Part shown: positions 37,936 through 46,586 of the stretch, piece after piece
Layout: each line of letters begins with the position of its first letter
How positions within the stretch are numbered: the first letter of the stretch is position 1
Assembly (NCBI RefSeq): GCF_011008845.1
Contig: NZ_JAAIWM010000005.1
Span: 186,001-250,000 of the forward strand
Direction of reading: 5' to 3'
Length of the DNA stretch: 64,000 bases
Source: Bacillus mesophilus
GTDB lineage: Bacteria; Bacillota; Bacilli; Bacillales; SA4
Program-made: the position numbers and the translations under genes
The notes under the pieces: generated by a model
Seen by the model: the letters and a program-made list of their open reading frames with translations, nothing else
The model's database searches: none
What the model was told of the DNA's origin: nothing

Positions 37936-39090
37936 ATGGAACGTATCCTAGAATTAGAACATAAAGTAGACGAGCTATTAAGTCTGCTAGAAGCATTTAA
38001 AGAACTTAACTCCAATATTGCGATCAATGATGTGTTTGAAAATATTCTTCTTCAGATGGTACAGGTAGTAGGGGCTGAAGCAGGGACTTTATGGGTCGTT
38101 AATGAGGAGTTACAGGAAATCGAAGTAAGTGCAGCCTATGGACCAACTTCTTCAGCGATGTTAAACATTAAGCTGCAAAAGGGAGAGGGAATCGTCGGAA
38201 AAGTCATTACGACAGGGAAAGCACACTTAATAGAAAATGTAGCAGAGGACCCTGACTGGGCAAAGCGAGTCGACCAATCTAGTGGATTTATTACCATGTC
38301 GATGATTACCGTTCCTCTTATTGCCAAAGGGAATTCAATTGGAGCACTTCAGCTTCTAAACAAGAAAAAAGAAAATCATTTTACCGAAGAGGACGTTAAG
38401 TTAGCACTAGCTCTAGCTAATCAGTCTGCACTGGCTCTACATAACAGCCAAATGTACGATCATCTATATAAGATGTTCATAAGTGTAATTCGAACATTAG
38501 CAAAGGTGTTAGATGCACGTGACCCTTATACTGCTGGTCATTCAGAGCGTGTCGCAAAGTATTCGGTGTGGATTGCGCATCGCCTTGGATTTTCGACAGG
38601 ACAATGTGAGGAACTATATAAAGCGGCATTATTACATGATATTGGAAAAATAGGTGTCTCAGATGAGATTTTAAGAAAGCCGACACGATTAACTCAAGAA
38701 GAGTATGAGTTAATGAAGCAACACACAGTCATTGGTGCAACCATTTTATCTAATATGGAACCAAAGAGTTCTGTACTAAATGCGATTCAAACGGCACGAT
38801 CACACCATGAAAGAATTGATGGAAGTGGATATCCTGACCGTTTATCTGGAGATGAAATTCCTCTGTTCGCTAAAATTGTCGGAGTGGCAGATACCTTCGA
38901 CGCAATGACAACAGTTAGGCCTTATAGTAAAGGGCATACGTTCGAAGAAGGAGCAGCCGAGTTAGTAAGATGCAAAAACACCTTATTCGATCCTAACATT
39001 GTGGATGCTTTCACTTCCATATTAGAAGAATGTAACTACCAGCTAGATTCCTATGAAGTGCCTGGCTTTAAAAAGAGAGAAATATTATGA
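37936..39090 (+). CDS. GAF-HD-GYP protein, probable cyclic-di-GMP phosphodiesterase
   Basis: 384 residues. GAF sensory domain at about 22-170 (GAEAGTLWVV, GEGIVGKVITTG, SMITVPLIA). HD-GYP domain at about 180-370, with metal residues His234 Asp235 in HDIGKIG and the signature HHERIDGSGYPDRLSGDEIP (290-309), so catalytic residues look intact. Family knowledge: degrades c-di-GMP or related dinucleotides in the cytosol in response to a GAF-bound signal. It is the first gene of a three-gene operon: its last codons overlap the DUF3307 gene by four bases. Confidence 0.9.
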   Translation: MERILELEHKVDELLSLLEAFKELNSNIAINDVFENILLQMVQVVGAEAGTLWVVNEELQEIEVSAAYGPTSSAMLNIKLQKGEGIVGKVITTGKAHLIENVAEDPDWAKRVDQSSGFITMSMITVPLIAKGNSIGALQLLNKKKENHFTEEDVKLALALANQSALALHNSQMYDHLYKMFISVIRTLAKVLDARDPYTAGHSERVAKYSVWIAHRLGFSTGQCEELYKAALLHDIGKIGVSDEILRKPTRLTQEEYELMKQHTVIGATILSNMEPKSSVLNAIQTARSHHERIDGSGYPDRLSGDEIPLFAKIVGVADTFDAMTTVRPYSKGHTFEEGAAELVRCKNTLFDPNIVDAFTSILEECNYQLDSYEVPGFKKREIL

Positions 39091-39428
39091 GCCAATTTGA
39101 TTTTCTGTTAATAGGACATTTTATCGGAGACTTCCTCCTGCAAACTTCGTGGATGGCACAGTATAAAGCAACAAAGTGGATTCCGTTACTAACTCATGTC
39201 ACCATTTACACAATTGTTGTAGCGATCTTCGGGTTTCTTTCAGGGGGACTTTCTCTTTGGGGAATTGCCATTATATTTATTGGACATGTGATCCTAGATC
39301 GAAAGAAGTTCGTTTCGTTTTGGGTTAAAAAGATACAAAGGGCAGATGGACCTAGTCTGGGTTGGTTATCTATTGTAACAGATCAAGTTTTTCATCTTAT
39401 ATTGTTGGCAATTGCCATTTATGTGTAG
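39087..39428 (+). CDS. DUF3307 membrane protein
   Basis: 113 residues with about three membrane helices. GHFIGDFLLQTSWMAQYKATKW and a GHVILDR segment are the DUF3307 pattern; its role is unknown. The ATGA overlap with the HD-GYP gene implies translational coupling, and the adenylate cyclase gene follows after 14 bases. It may help connect the two cytosolic signalling enzymes to the membrane, which is speculative. Confidence 0.83.
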   Translation: MSQFDFLLIGHFIGDFLLQTSWMAQYKATKWIPLLTHVTIYTIVVAIFGFLSGGLSLWGIAIIFIGHVILDRKKFVSFWVKKIQRADGPSLGWLSIVTDQVFHLILLAIAIYV

Positions 39429-39442
39429 GAGGGGATACATAG

Positions 39443-41284
39443 ATGAAGTATTCAGCTAAGAAATATATTATCGAGCAACATTTCCCTCTTTCTAAAGAGA
39501 AAATTTGGGAGCTTCTTGGGGATACCGATCGATTAAATCGATTTATCGGGTTATTTCCAGTTACCTTTAGCCCTGCCAAAAAAGTTGGTGATGATACATT
39601 TTACCGTTTGGCAGAAGCAAAGGTTGCAGGTCTTGTTCCGATTGTCTGGAGAGAATATCCCTTTCAGTGGGTGACCAATGAGTCTTATATGGTAGAACGG
39701 CGATATGAAAAAGGGCCATTAGCGCATTTCCTGGGGGGAATTGAGCTATATGAACAGAATAACAAAGCTAAAACGACAGTCCGGTTAATTGGCGAGTTTA
39801 CACCCCGAAATCTTCTAGGTAAAGCAGCCCTACCATTCACAGCTGTTCGATCGATGCATTTGACGATGAAATATCTTCACGATTACCTATCTAACAAAGT
39901 AAAGGATCAAACAGCCTATACTCCGAAGAAGGTTACTAATAAGGTCAATATACCTGAATTAACAAAGCTTGAAACTCAGCTTTCCAAACTACCAGTAGAC
40001 TCATCCTATATTCCCTACCTTCATCAGCATCTAGTCGAAAAGATGGATCATGATGTAACACAGATGAGACCTTATGAGCTTGCTAGACATTGGGGAGTAA
40101 ATCCTGACGAGGTACTTAGGCTATTTCTTTATGCAACCAAGGTTGGAATTTTGAATTTAAGCTGGAATTTAATATGTCCGAATTGCAGGGTGTCTAAAGT
40201 AAGCTATAACACTCTGTCCCAGTTAGAAAATGAGTTTCATTGTGACTTATGTGGTATAAACTATGATGCAAATTTTGAAAATTACGTAGAGCTATATTTC
40301 TCTGTCCATCCTTCAGTTAGAAAAGCCTATGCCCAGAGTTATTGTGTAGGGGGACCGATGATTTCTCCTCATGTGAAAATTCAGAAGGTGATTGAAAAGG
40401 GAGAAACCTACAAGACGGTAATTCCACCTTATCATAAAAAACTTCGAATTCGAGTTCTGCAAGCTAATCACACAGTGGACATTCAATCAGTTCCTTCCAA
40501 TCAATCAAAGCAAGCTGTTGAATTAGATTATAGAAACAGTGGTTGGTCAGAGTCTACTATTTCTGTTACTCCGGGAAACACTGCTATAACTATTCACAAC
40601 TCAAGTCCAGAGGACATTGTAGTAGTGGTAGAACAAGGGGAGTGGAGTCAAGAGGTAGTAACAGCTGCAAAAATCACCGCACTACAAGAATTTAGAGATC
40701 TCTTTTCCTCAGAAGTATTAGCACCAGGCCAACAGGTGGGCATTGAGAATGTCACGATTCTTTTTAGTGACCTCCAAGGATCTACTTCTCTCTACGAGGT
40801 AGTAGGGGACGCAGATGCCTACGGACAGGTTCGCAGACATTTTGATTATTTAACAGAGATGATCTCAAAAAATTCAGGCAGTGTGGTTAAAACGATTGGG
40901 GACGCGGTAATGGCTGTCTTTCATAAACCTGAGGATGGCTTTCAAGCAGCTCTTCACATCCAAAAACATATCGCAGAATTTAATGATAAGAATGCAGGGG
41001 ATATTACTCTAAAGGTTGGTTTATATAGTGGACCAGCAATTGCCGTAAATTCAAATGATCGGATCGACTATTTCGGAAGAACTGTAAATATTGCTGCTAG
41101 GATACAAGGTCAAAGTACTGGAAACGATATCGTCTTCCATAAGGAGTATTTAAACAACTCGACCATTCAATTTCAACTTGAGAAAGAAGATGTAATACTA
41201 GAATCCTTTCATGCAAATTTAAGAGGAATTTCTGATTCTATAGAGTTAGTTAGACTTCAATTCAAAAAAACAGATAAGGCTTAG
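39443..41284 (+). CDS. Class III adenylate cyclase with SRPBCC-like and DUF5939 regulatory domains
   Basis: 613 residues. N-terminal SRPBCC/polyketide-cyclase-like domain (about 5-150), DUF5939 region with a zinc ribbon (Cys245, Cys248, Cys267, Cys270), beta-rich segment, then cyclase domain at about 432-600. Metal residues Asp443 (FSDLQGST) and Asp487 (KTIGDAVMAVF), adenine-selecting Lys483 and Asp542 (DYFGRTVN), and transition-state Asn549 and Arg553 (NIAARI) are all present, so cyclic AMP synthesis is expected. Last gene of the operon with HD-GYP. Cyclic AMP signalling is not well established in Bacillus. Confidence 0.88.
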   Translation: MKYSAKKYIIEQHFPLSKEKIWELLGDTDRLNRFIGLFPVTFSPAKKVGDDTFYRLAEAKVAGLVPIVWREYPFQWVTNESYMVERRYEKGPLAHFLGGIELYEQNNKAKTTVRLIGEFTPRNLLGKAALPFTAVRSMHLTMKYLHDYLSNKVKDQTAYTPKKVTNKVNIPELTKLETQLSKLPVDSSYIPYLHQHLVEKMDHDVTQMRPYELARHWGVNPDEVLRLFLYATKVGILNLSWNLICPNCRVSKVSYNTLSQLENEFHCDLCGINYDANFENYVELYFSVHPSVRKAYAQSYCVGGPMISPHVKIQKVIEKGETYKTVIPPYHKKLRIRVLQANHTVDIQSVPSNQSKQAVELDYRNSGWSESTISVTPGNTAITIHNSSPEDIVVVVEQGEWSQEVVTAAKITALQEFRDLFSSEVLAPGQQVGIENVTILFSDLQGSTSLYEVVGDADAYGQVRRHFDYLTEMISKNSGSVVKTIGDAVMAVFHKPEDGFQAALHIQKHIAEFNDKNAGDITLKVGLYSGPAIAVNSNDRIDYFGRTVNIAARIQGQSTGNDIVFHKEYLNNSTIQFQLEKEDVILESFHANLRGISDSIELVRLQFKKTDKA

Positions 41285-41320
41285 GGATGAAGATCCCTTT
41301 TCTTATCTGTTTTTTATTTT
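41268..41320. terminator. Terminator between the cyclase gene and the MFS gene
   Basis: AAACAGATAAG and CTTATCTGTTT pair, enclosing a nested GGGAT/ATCCC hairpin, followed by TTTATTTT. It overlaps the cyclase stop codon, and the A-run lets it act for the convergent gene as well. Confidence 0.8.
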
Positions 41321-41323
41321 ATA

Positions 41324-42583
41324 TTAAGCAGCCTTTTTCATCTTACTGTTTTCCTGATACTTTTTAATATCTATCCGAAGCATAATCGATATAACACACG
41401 CAACAGAGATCAAACCTAGAAACACATAAAAAACAGGAATATAGCTACCAGTGGATGATCTAATTTGATTCACTAACATCGGTCCAATAATCCCGCCAAG
41501 AGACCAGGTGGTTAGAAGATACCCATGGATTGCTCCAAGCTGTTTGGTTCCAAATAAATCACCAATAAATGCTGGCAGATTGGAAAATCCTCCTCCATAA
41601 CAGCTAACTACTAGGAGAATAAGTGCCTGGAACAAGAGAGCATTCGTTGTGTTAGGGAGTACCGCAAAAGCGATAATTTGAATAATGAAGAAGATGATGA
41701 ATATATTATAGCGTCCAATATAATCAGAGGCTGTCGCCCAACCAAGTCTTCCTCCACCATTGAAAATCCCCATGATTCCCACCATTGTCGCAGCAGCAGC
41801 AGCAGACAATCCCACTACATCTTGAGCCATCGGAGAAGCAACCGAAATCATCATAATCCCTGCACTTGTATTAATGAGCATCATCGTCCATAGCATCCAG
41901 AAATGTTTGGTTCTGACAGCCTCTTGAGCTGTTAATTGTCTTAGATCCTCTTTCACCTTTTTCTGACCTGCAACAGCAATTCCTTGTTTCATCGATTCAG
42001 GTATCCACCCCTCTTTTGGTGGAGCAATATAAGAGGCACCTAGAATCATAACAAAAAAGTAACATGTCCCTAAAATAAAGAAAGTGGTTGAAATACTAGT
42101 TGTAATAATTAGGTTGGCGGCAACAGGAGCAGTGATTAGTGCCCCAGCACCAAACCCAAGTACAGCCATCCCAGTTGCTAAACCTCTCCGATCCGGAAAC
42201 CATTTAACAAGGGTGGATACAGGTGAGATATATCCAATGCCAAGCCCAAGTCCACTTAGTAAACCGTATGTAAGTAAAAAGGCAATTGACGAGTCAAGTA
42301 AGACAGCTACTCCGGAGCCCACTTGACCTAAACCAAACAACAACGCTGCTATTAAAGCCGACTTCCTAGGTCCCCATTTTTCTACGAACCTACCAAATGC
42401 TGCAGCGGTAAACCCTGCAAGAGCCATCATAATAGTAAAAGCTAATGTTACATTCGTTTCAGACCATCCCATTGTTTCAATGAGTGGCTTTTTATATACG
42501 CTATAGGCGTAAGAAGCACCGATCGAAAGATGAATAGCGATAGCGGATAATGCAATAAGCCATCTGTTTTTTGTGAGAGTCAT
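41324..42583 (-). CDS. MFS transporter, oxalate/formate antiporter (OFA) type
   Basis: 419 residues, 12 membrane helices. The order TNVTLAFTIMMALAGF, then GLGLGIGYISPVSTLVKWFPDRRGLATGMAVLGFGAGA is typical of the OFA branch of MFS transporters; a cytosolic loop separates helices 6 and 7. Substrate is a monocarboxylate or unknown anion. Ribosome site AAGGGGGAAG. Single gene. Confidence 0.88.
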   Translation of the reverse strand: MTLTKNRWLIALSAIAIHLSIGASYAYSVYKKPLIETMGWSETNVTLAFTIMMALAGFTAAAFGRFVEKWGPRKSALIAALLFGLGQVGSGVAVLLDSSIAFLLTYGLLSGLGLGIGYISPVSTLVKWFPDRRGLATGMAVLGFGAGALITAPVAANLIITTSISTTFFILGTCYFFVMILGASYIAPPKEGWIPESMKQGIAVAGQKKVKEDLRQLTAQEAVRTKHFWMLWTMMLINTSAGIMMISVASPMAQDVVGLSAAAAATMVGIMGIFNGGGRLGWATASDYIGRYNIFIIFFIIQIIAFAVLPNTTNALLFQALILLVVSCYGGGFSNLPAFIGDLFGTKQLGAIHGYLLTTWSLGGIIGPMLVNQIRSSTGSYIPVFYVFLGLISVACVISIMLRIDIKKYQENSKMKKAA

Positions 42584-43066
42584 TGTCTTCCCCCTTGATT
42601 GTTTAATTTTTCCATGTGTTAATTTATGATAACGATTACATACTGAATAGTCAAAATATTTTACTTACTTTAAAAAAGTTAGGTTAGGCACGGGGGGTGC
42701 TGACCTCTTCATTTGCCGTAGGACGTGGCGTTTCTTACAGAGGTTCTTTATTCGTTACTTTCAATAAAATCATCTAAACATTAACAGTTTAAAAATTAAG
42801 TTAGACAAATACTGGTAATTATTACATAATATATATAATATTATATGTATAAATTTTAGTTTTATTATTATTCTAGTATATTAAATTGATGTATAAATAT
42901 TCCTACCATCACTCTAATTCCCGCTTTTGAGAGAATACTTTGACCTTTAAAAATCATCTCCGTAAATCTCGCATTTAGAAATTGTAAAATTTTTGTAATC
43001 ACTGATTTTGTAATCGCTTTTTCTAGTACAATAAATAATAGAGTTCATTAGGGGAGGAAGTATCAG
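42584..43066. other. Gene-free region between divergent MFS genes
   Basis: 483 bases, AT-rich apart from a GC-richer patch at 42686-42740 (GGCACGGGGGGTGCTGACC). I found no reading frame with a ribosome site. TTGTAA occurs three times (42982, 42993, 43008), of which TTTTGTAATC is an exact repeat 15 bases apart; one of these probably forms the -35 of the downstream gene. The remainder has no structure I can interpret. Confidence 0.45.
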
Positions 43067-44329
43067 ATGAAGCGTCGTTTTACGAAAGAGGAAAACAGCT
43101 GGGTGCTGTATGATTGGGGAAACTCCGCTTATTCCGTTATCATCTCAACCGCAGTCTTTCCACTCTACTATAAAGCATCCGCAACTGAAGCAGGAGTTAG
43201 TGCTGCTAATTCTACCGCCTATTTAGGCTATACCATCGCGATCGCTACATTTATATTAGCTATGCTCGGACCGATCCTCGGAACGATTGCTGATTATCAG
43301 GGCTTTAAGAAGAAGTTCTTCAGTTTTTTCTTCTCTTTAGGTGTTTTATTTACAGGGGCCCTAGCCTTTATCCCAAGTGATCAATGGTTATTTCTCTTAA
43401 TCTTTTATACTGTTGCGGCAGTAGGTTCAGCAGGTGGAAATATTTTTTATGACGCATTCTTAGTCGATGTTACAACTGAAGAACGAATGAATCGAATTTC
43501 CGCTCGTGGTTTCGGTTTAGGCTATATCGGTAGTACCATTCCTTTTATCATCAGTATTGGGATTATTGTGTTAGCACAAAATAAAATCATACCGATCGAG
43601 ACTGTAACTGCGAGTAAAATTGCCTTCATTATCACTGCTATTTGGTGGGGCGTATTCGCCATTCCTCTTCTTAAGAACGTCCATCAGCGCTATTACATTA
43701 ATAAAGAACCAAATCCAGTCGTCAATAGCTTCAAACGACTTGGAAAGACATTTAAAGAAATTAGAAAATATCGTTCGTTATTTCTATTTCTACTAGCCTA
43801 TTTCTTTTATATCGACGGAGTGGGGACGATTATCACAATGTCTACAGCCTATGGTTCAGACTTAGGTATCACTTCTACGAACTTACTAATCATCCTTTTT
43901 GTTACTCAAGTAGTAGCTGCACCATTTGCCTTACTATATGGAAGACTTGCAGAGAAGTTTACTGGTAAAAAGATGCTTTATGTTGGGATATGCGTATATA
44001 TCATCGTTTGTATTTATGCTTATTTCTTAGAAACTACAATTGATTTCTGGATTCTCGCTATGCTTGTTGCTACATCACAAGGGGGTATTCAAGCATTAAG
44101 CCGTTCTTACTTCGCAAAGCTTGTTCCAAAACAGCATTCAAATGAGTTTTTTGGATTTTATAACATCTTCGGTAAGTTCGCAGCTATTATGGGGCCACTT
44201 CTTGTTGGTGTTACCGCACAGGTTACTGGGAATTCCAACAGTGGAGTATTTAGCTTAGTTGTCCTATTTATTATTGGTATTATCATTTTGGCCTTTGTTC
44301 CAGAGGAACGAGATGTAAAAACAGCATAA
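43067..44329 (+). CDS. MFS transporter of the Atg22/UMF1 family
   Basis: 420 residues, about 12 helices. It opens with SWVLYDWGNSAYSVIISTAVFPLYY, the family signature, and later has GNIFYDAFLVDVT and ATSQGGIQALSRSYFAKLVP. Members in fungi export amino acids from vacuoles; bacterial substrates are unknown. Ribosome site AGGGGAGGAAG. Monocistronic. Confidence 0.88.
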   Translation: MKRRFTKEENSWVLYDWGNSAYSVIISTAVFPLYYKASATEAGVSAANSTAYLGYTIAIATFILAMLGPILGTIADYQGFKKKFFSFFFSLGVLFTGALAFIPSDQWLFLLIFYTVAAVGSAGGNIFYDAFLVDVTTEERMNRISARGFGLGYIGSTIPFIISIGIIVLAQNKIIPIETVTASKIAFIITAIWWGVFAIPLLKNVHQRYYINKEPNPVVNSFKRLGKTFKEIRKYRSLFLFLLAYFFYIDGVGTIITMSTAYGSDLGITSTNLLIILFVTQVVAAPFALLYGRLAEKFTGKKMLYVGICVYIIVCIYAYFLETTIDFWILAMLVATSQGGIQALSRSYFAKLVPKQHSNEFFGFYNIFGKFAAIMGPLLVGVTAQVTGNSNSGVFSLVVLFIIGIIILAFVPEERDVKTA

Positions 44330-44338
44330 AAGTTTTCA

Positions 44339-44368
44339 GGCTTAGCATGTTAGTGCTAAGTCTTTTTG
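44339..44368 (+). terminator. Terminator after the Atg22-like transporter gene
   Basis: GCTTAGCA and TGCTAAGT pair around a six-base loop and are followed by CTTTTTG. Confidence 0.8.
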
Positions 44369-44471
44369 TATCTCTCACCCGAAAGGTAATTACTATTTGG
44401 GTCCTTTTATCAATCAAAATACTACAAACCCCTTTCAAAGTTCATGCTACAAAAATGGAGGAGAGGATATT

Positions 44472-44549
44472 ATGACACAAAGAAACAATGAACAATATAA
44501 AGTAATAAAAGGGCCTAAGGCTAAGGAATCAGGAGTTGAAGCAAGCTAA
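44472..44549 (+). CDS. Possible 25-residue peptide gene
   Basis: ATG five bases after GGAGGAGAGGAT opens 25 codons (MTQRNNEQYKVIKGPKAKES then GVEAS). The peptide is highly charged and has no hydrophobic segment. It lies between the transporter terminator and the YuzF terminator. The ribosome site is strong, but no family is recognised and translation is untested; it may equally be the remnant of a longer spore-peptide gene. Confidence 0.4.
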   Translation: MTQRNNEQYKVIKGPKAKESGVEAS

Positions 44550-44610
44550 GAATATTTAACCGGGAATGAGACTTCAAAACCTAAAAACAAGTGAGTGTAA
44601 CCCTATTCCA

Positions 44611-44651
44611 AATATAAAAGACAATTCAATATAAGAAATTGCCTTTTATAT
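44611..44651. terminator. Terminator downstream of the YuzF-like pair
   Basis: AATATAAAAGACAATT and AATTGCCTTTTATAT form a long AU-rich stem with one mismatch; it lies 16 bases past the stop of the minus-strand YuzF-like gene. Confidence 0.55.
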
Positions 44652-44667
44652 GAACTACTATAGTATT

Positions 44668-44928
44668 TTATCTTTTCAGTGGATCTGGCATAATCCAGAC
44701 TACTTCACAAAGACGCACAAAGAACGTTGAATCTCCCACTTTAATTATTAGAGGATCCGGCTTACCATCCATTAACATTCCACTAATTCTACCTCTCGTT
44801 GTTTCAATCACCACCGGACTTCCTATTAGCGTGCTAACCGCAGAGAACACATAGGGCTCAGACACCACGATCTCCTCTGGACCCGTCATCGGCATAGGCT
44901 GATTCATATGTTGATACATCATATTCAT
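44668..44928 (-). CDS. YuzF-like protein (DUF2642), paralogue 2
   Basis: 86 residues. A short variable head (MNMMYQHMNQPMPMTG) precedes EPYVFSAVSTLIGSPVVIETTRGRISGMLMDGKPDPLI and ends STFFVRLCEVVWIMPDPLKR, the DUF2642/YuzF pattern of a small beta-barrel (Sm-like) fold. It is a tandem duplicate of the gene 37 bases upstream; about half the positions are shared. Function of the family is unknown, though several members are spore-associated. Ribosome site is weaker than that of its neighbour (TGGAGA). Confidence 0.83.
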   Translation of the reverse strand: MNMMYQHMNQPMPMTGPEEIVVSEPYVFSAVSTLIGSPVVIETTRGRISGMLMDGKPDPLIIKVGDSTFFVRLCEVVWIMPDPLKR

Positions 44929-44965
44929 CTATTTTTTTCTCCATAGAACTCTAGTTTTATCTTTG

Positions 44966-45223
44966 TTACGACGGATCTGGCATAATCCAAACTACTTCAC
45001 ATAGTCGCACAAAAAAAGTTGATTCTCGCTCTTGAAGAACAACATGATCTGGCTTTGCATCAATCACCATTCCTGAAACGTTTCCTCTCGTTGTTTCTAC
45101 TACTGCTCTTTTTCCTACAAGCGAAGCAACTGCTGCATATACATATGGTTCAATTACTGTTACTTGCTTTGGCTGTTGCATATTTTGTAGTGGTTGATTT
45201 ACTTGACGATACATATAATTCAT
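44966..45223 (-). CDS. YuzF-like protein (DUF2642), paralogue 1
   Basis: 85 residues. After a short glutamine-rich head (NYMYRQVNQPLQNMQQPKQ) comes VTVIEPYVYAAVASLVGKRAVVETTRGNVSGMVIDAKPDHVV and ESTFFVRLCEVVWIMPDPS. The same fold as its downstream paralogue, as expected from duplication. AAAGGAGGAAA ribosome site. First gene of the pair, divergent from the nitric oxide synthase gene. Confidence 0.85.
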   Translation of the reverse strand: MNYMYRQVNQPLQNMQQPKQVTVIEPYVYAAVASLVGKRAVVETTRGNVSGMVIDAKPDHVVLQERESTFFVRLCEVVWIMPDPS

Positions 45224-45425
45224 TTCATTTCCTCCTTTAGGTCAATACACACTCAACATATGCAATATTGGGTTCTTTGCCTTAGGCAAAAAGCCCATTT
45301 CAAACAAAGTTAAAATAGCTCATCATTTTCCTACTTGTCTTGGATACAGTAATATATAAGTATAATCACTTCACAAAAACTATTTTAAAATAATAATATA
45401 ATGCATAATAATTGGAGGTTTCAAC

Positions 45426-46526
45426 TTGAAACAGGCTAAAGATCTTTTTCAAGAAGCAAAAGATTTTATAGAAATCAGTTATAAAGAGTTAGGAATAGAG
45501 GAACTAATTGATGAAAGATTACTTGAAATCGAGCTTCAAATTAAGGAAGATGGCTACTACGAACATACCTATGAAGAACTAGTTTATGGAGCAAAGCTTG
45601 CTTGGAGAAATAGCAATCGTTGTATTGGTAGGTTCTTCTGGCAAACACTTGACGTAGTAGATGCACGACAATATAAAACAGAGGAAGAAGTATATGAGGC
45701 ATTGCTGTTTCATATTAAAACAGCTACAAACAACGGGAAGATCAGACCCATGATTACAGTCTTTCATCCTAACTTAAAAACTGATTGTGATATAAGAATT
45801 TGGAATCATCAGTTAGTCCGATATGCTGGTTACGAATACGAAGATGGTGTAATAGGGGATCCTGCCTCCATTTCTTTTACAAAGGTATGTGAGTCTTTGG
45901 GGTGGAAAGGAAACCATACACATTTTGATGTTTTACCATTAGTTATCCAAGTAAATGGCGGAACACCTAAGTGGTTTAATATTCCTAAAGAGCTCATTTT
46001 AGAGGTGCCTATTCAGCACCCAGATTATCCAGGATTCAAGGACTTGGGGATAAAGTGGTACGCTGTTCCGATGATTTCTGACATGAAAATGGAAATAGGG
46101 GGTATCGAATATCAGGCCGTGCCATTTAATGGCTGGTATATGGAAACTGAAATTGGAGCTAGAAACCTTGCCGATTCATTCCGTTATAATCTATTACCTA
46201 AATTTGCTTCCATAATGGGATTGGATATCAGTAAAAATTCAACCCTTTGGAAAGACCGAGCATTAGTTGAACTAAATTACGCTGTTATAGACTCCTACAA
46301 ATCCGCTGGAGTGAGTATTGTCGATCATCATTCAGCAGCTGCTCAGTTCAAGCGGTTCGAGGAAAATGAAGCAAGAGCCGGCCGTGAGGTTACTGGTGAT
46401 TGGACATGGTTAATTCCACCCGTTTCTCCTGCAGCTACCCATATCTTTCATCATTCTTATGAAGACAAGCTCGTGCTTCCGAACTTCTTTTATCAAGATC
46501 AGCCGTATGAAAAGGATAAAGGATAA
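45426..46526 (+). CDS. nos: Nitric oxide synthase oxygenase
   Basis: 366 residues, the standard bacterial oxygenase-only form. Heme thiolate Cys66 is in [15 protein letters not shown] (59-72), and the substrate Glu lies in [17 protein letters not shown] start supported by TTGGAGG. There is no reductase domain, so electrons must come from general flavodoxins or reductases. In Bacillus it makes NO from arginine, aiding oxidative stress defence. Neighbours (Dps-like, photolyase) fit stress protection. Confidence 0.95.
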   Translation: MKQAKDLFQEAKDFIEISYKELGIEELIDERLLEIELQIKEDGYYEHTYEELVYGAKLAWRNSNRCIGRFFWQTLDVVDARQYKTEEEVYEALLFHIKTATNNGKIRPMITVFHPNLKTDCDIRIWNHQLVRYAGYEYEDGVIGDPASISFTKVCESLGWKGNHTHFDVLPLVIQVNGGTPKWFNIPKELILEVPIQHPDYPGFKDLGIKWYAVPMISDMKMEIGGIEYQAVPFNGWYMETEIGARNLADSFRYNLLPKFASIMGLDISKNSTLWKDRALVELNYAVIDSYKSAGVSIVDHHSAAAQFKRFEENEARAGREVTGDWTWLIPPVSPAATHIFHHSYEDKLVLPNFFYQDQPYEKDKG

Positions 46527-46529
46527 ATA

Positions 46530-46571
46530 AAAAATGCTGAAGTGAGAAGGGGATTCCCATTTCACTTCAGC
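46530..46571. terminator. Terminator between nos and the Dps-like gene
   Basis: GCTGAAGTGA and TTCACTTCAGC pair around a 15-base loop. On the minus strand it is followed by ATTTTTTATTT, so it is strongest for the Dps-like gene. Confidence 0.8.
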
Positions 46572-46586
46572 TCATTGAACTTAAAT

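Noticed and set aside
42982..43015. Three TTGTAA copies upstream of the Atg22-like gene as an operator
   Set aside because: Spacing is irregular (11 and 15) and the element is common in AT-rich DNA; probably only promoter sequence.
45268..45300. Hairpin GGGTTCTTTGCC/GGCAAAAAGCCC between YuzF-like gene and nos as a terminator
   Set aside because: It lies upstream of both divergent genes and has no T-run in either direction. It may be regulatory, but nothing supports a specific role.
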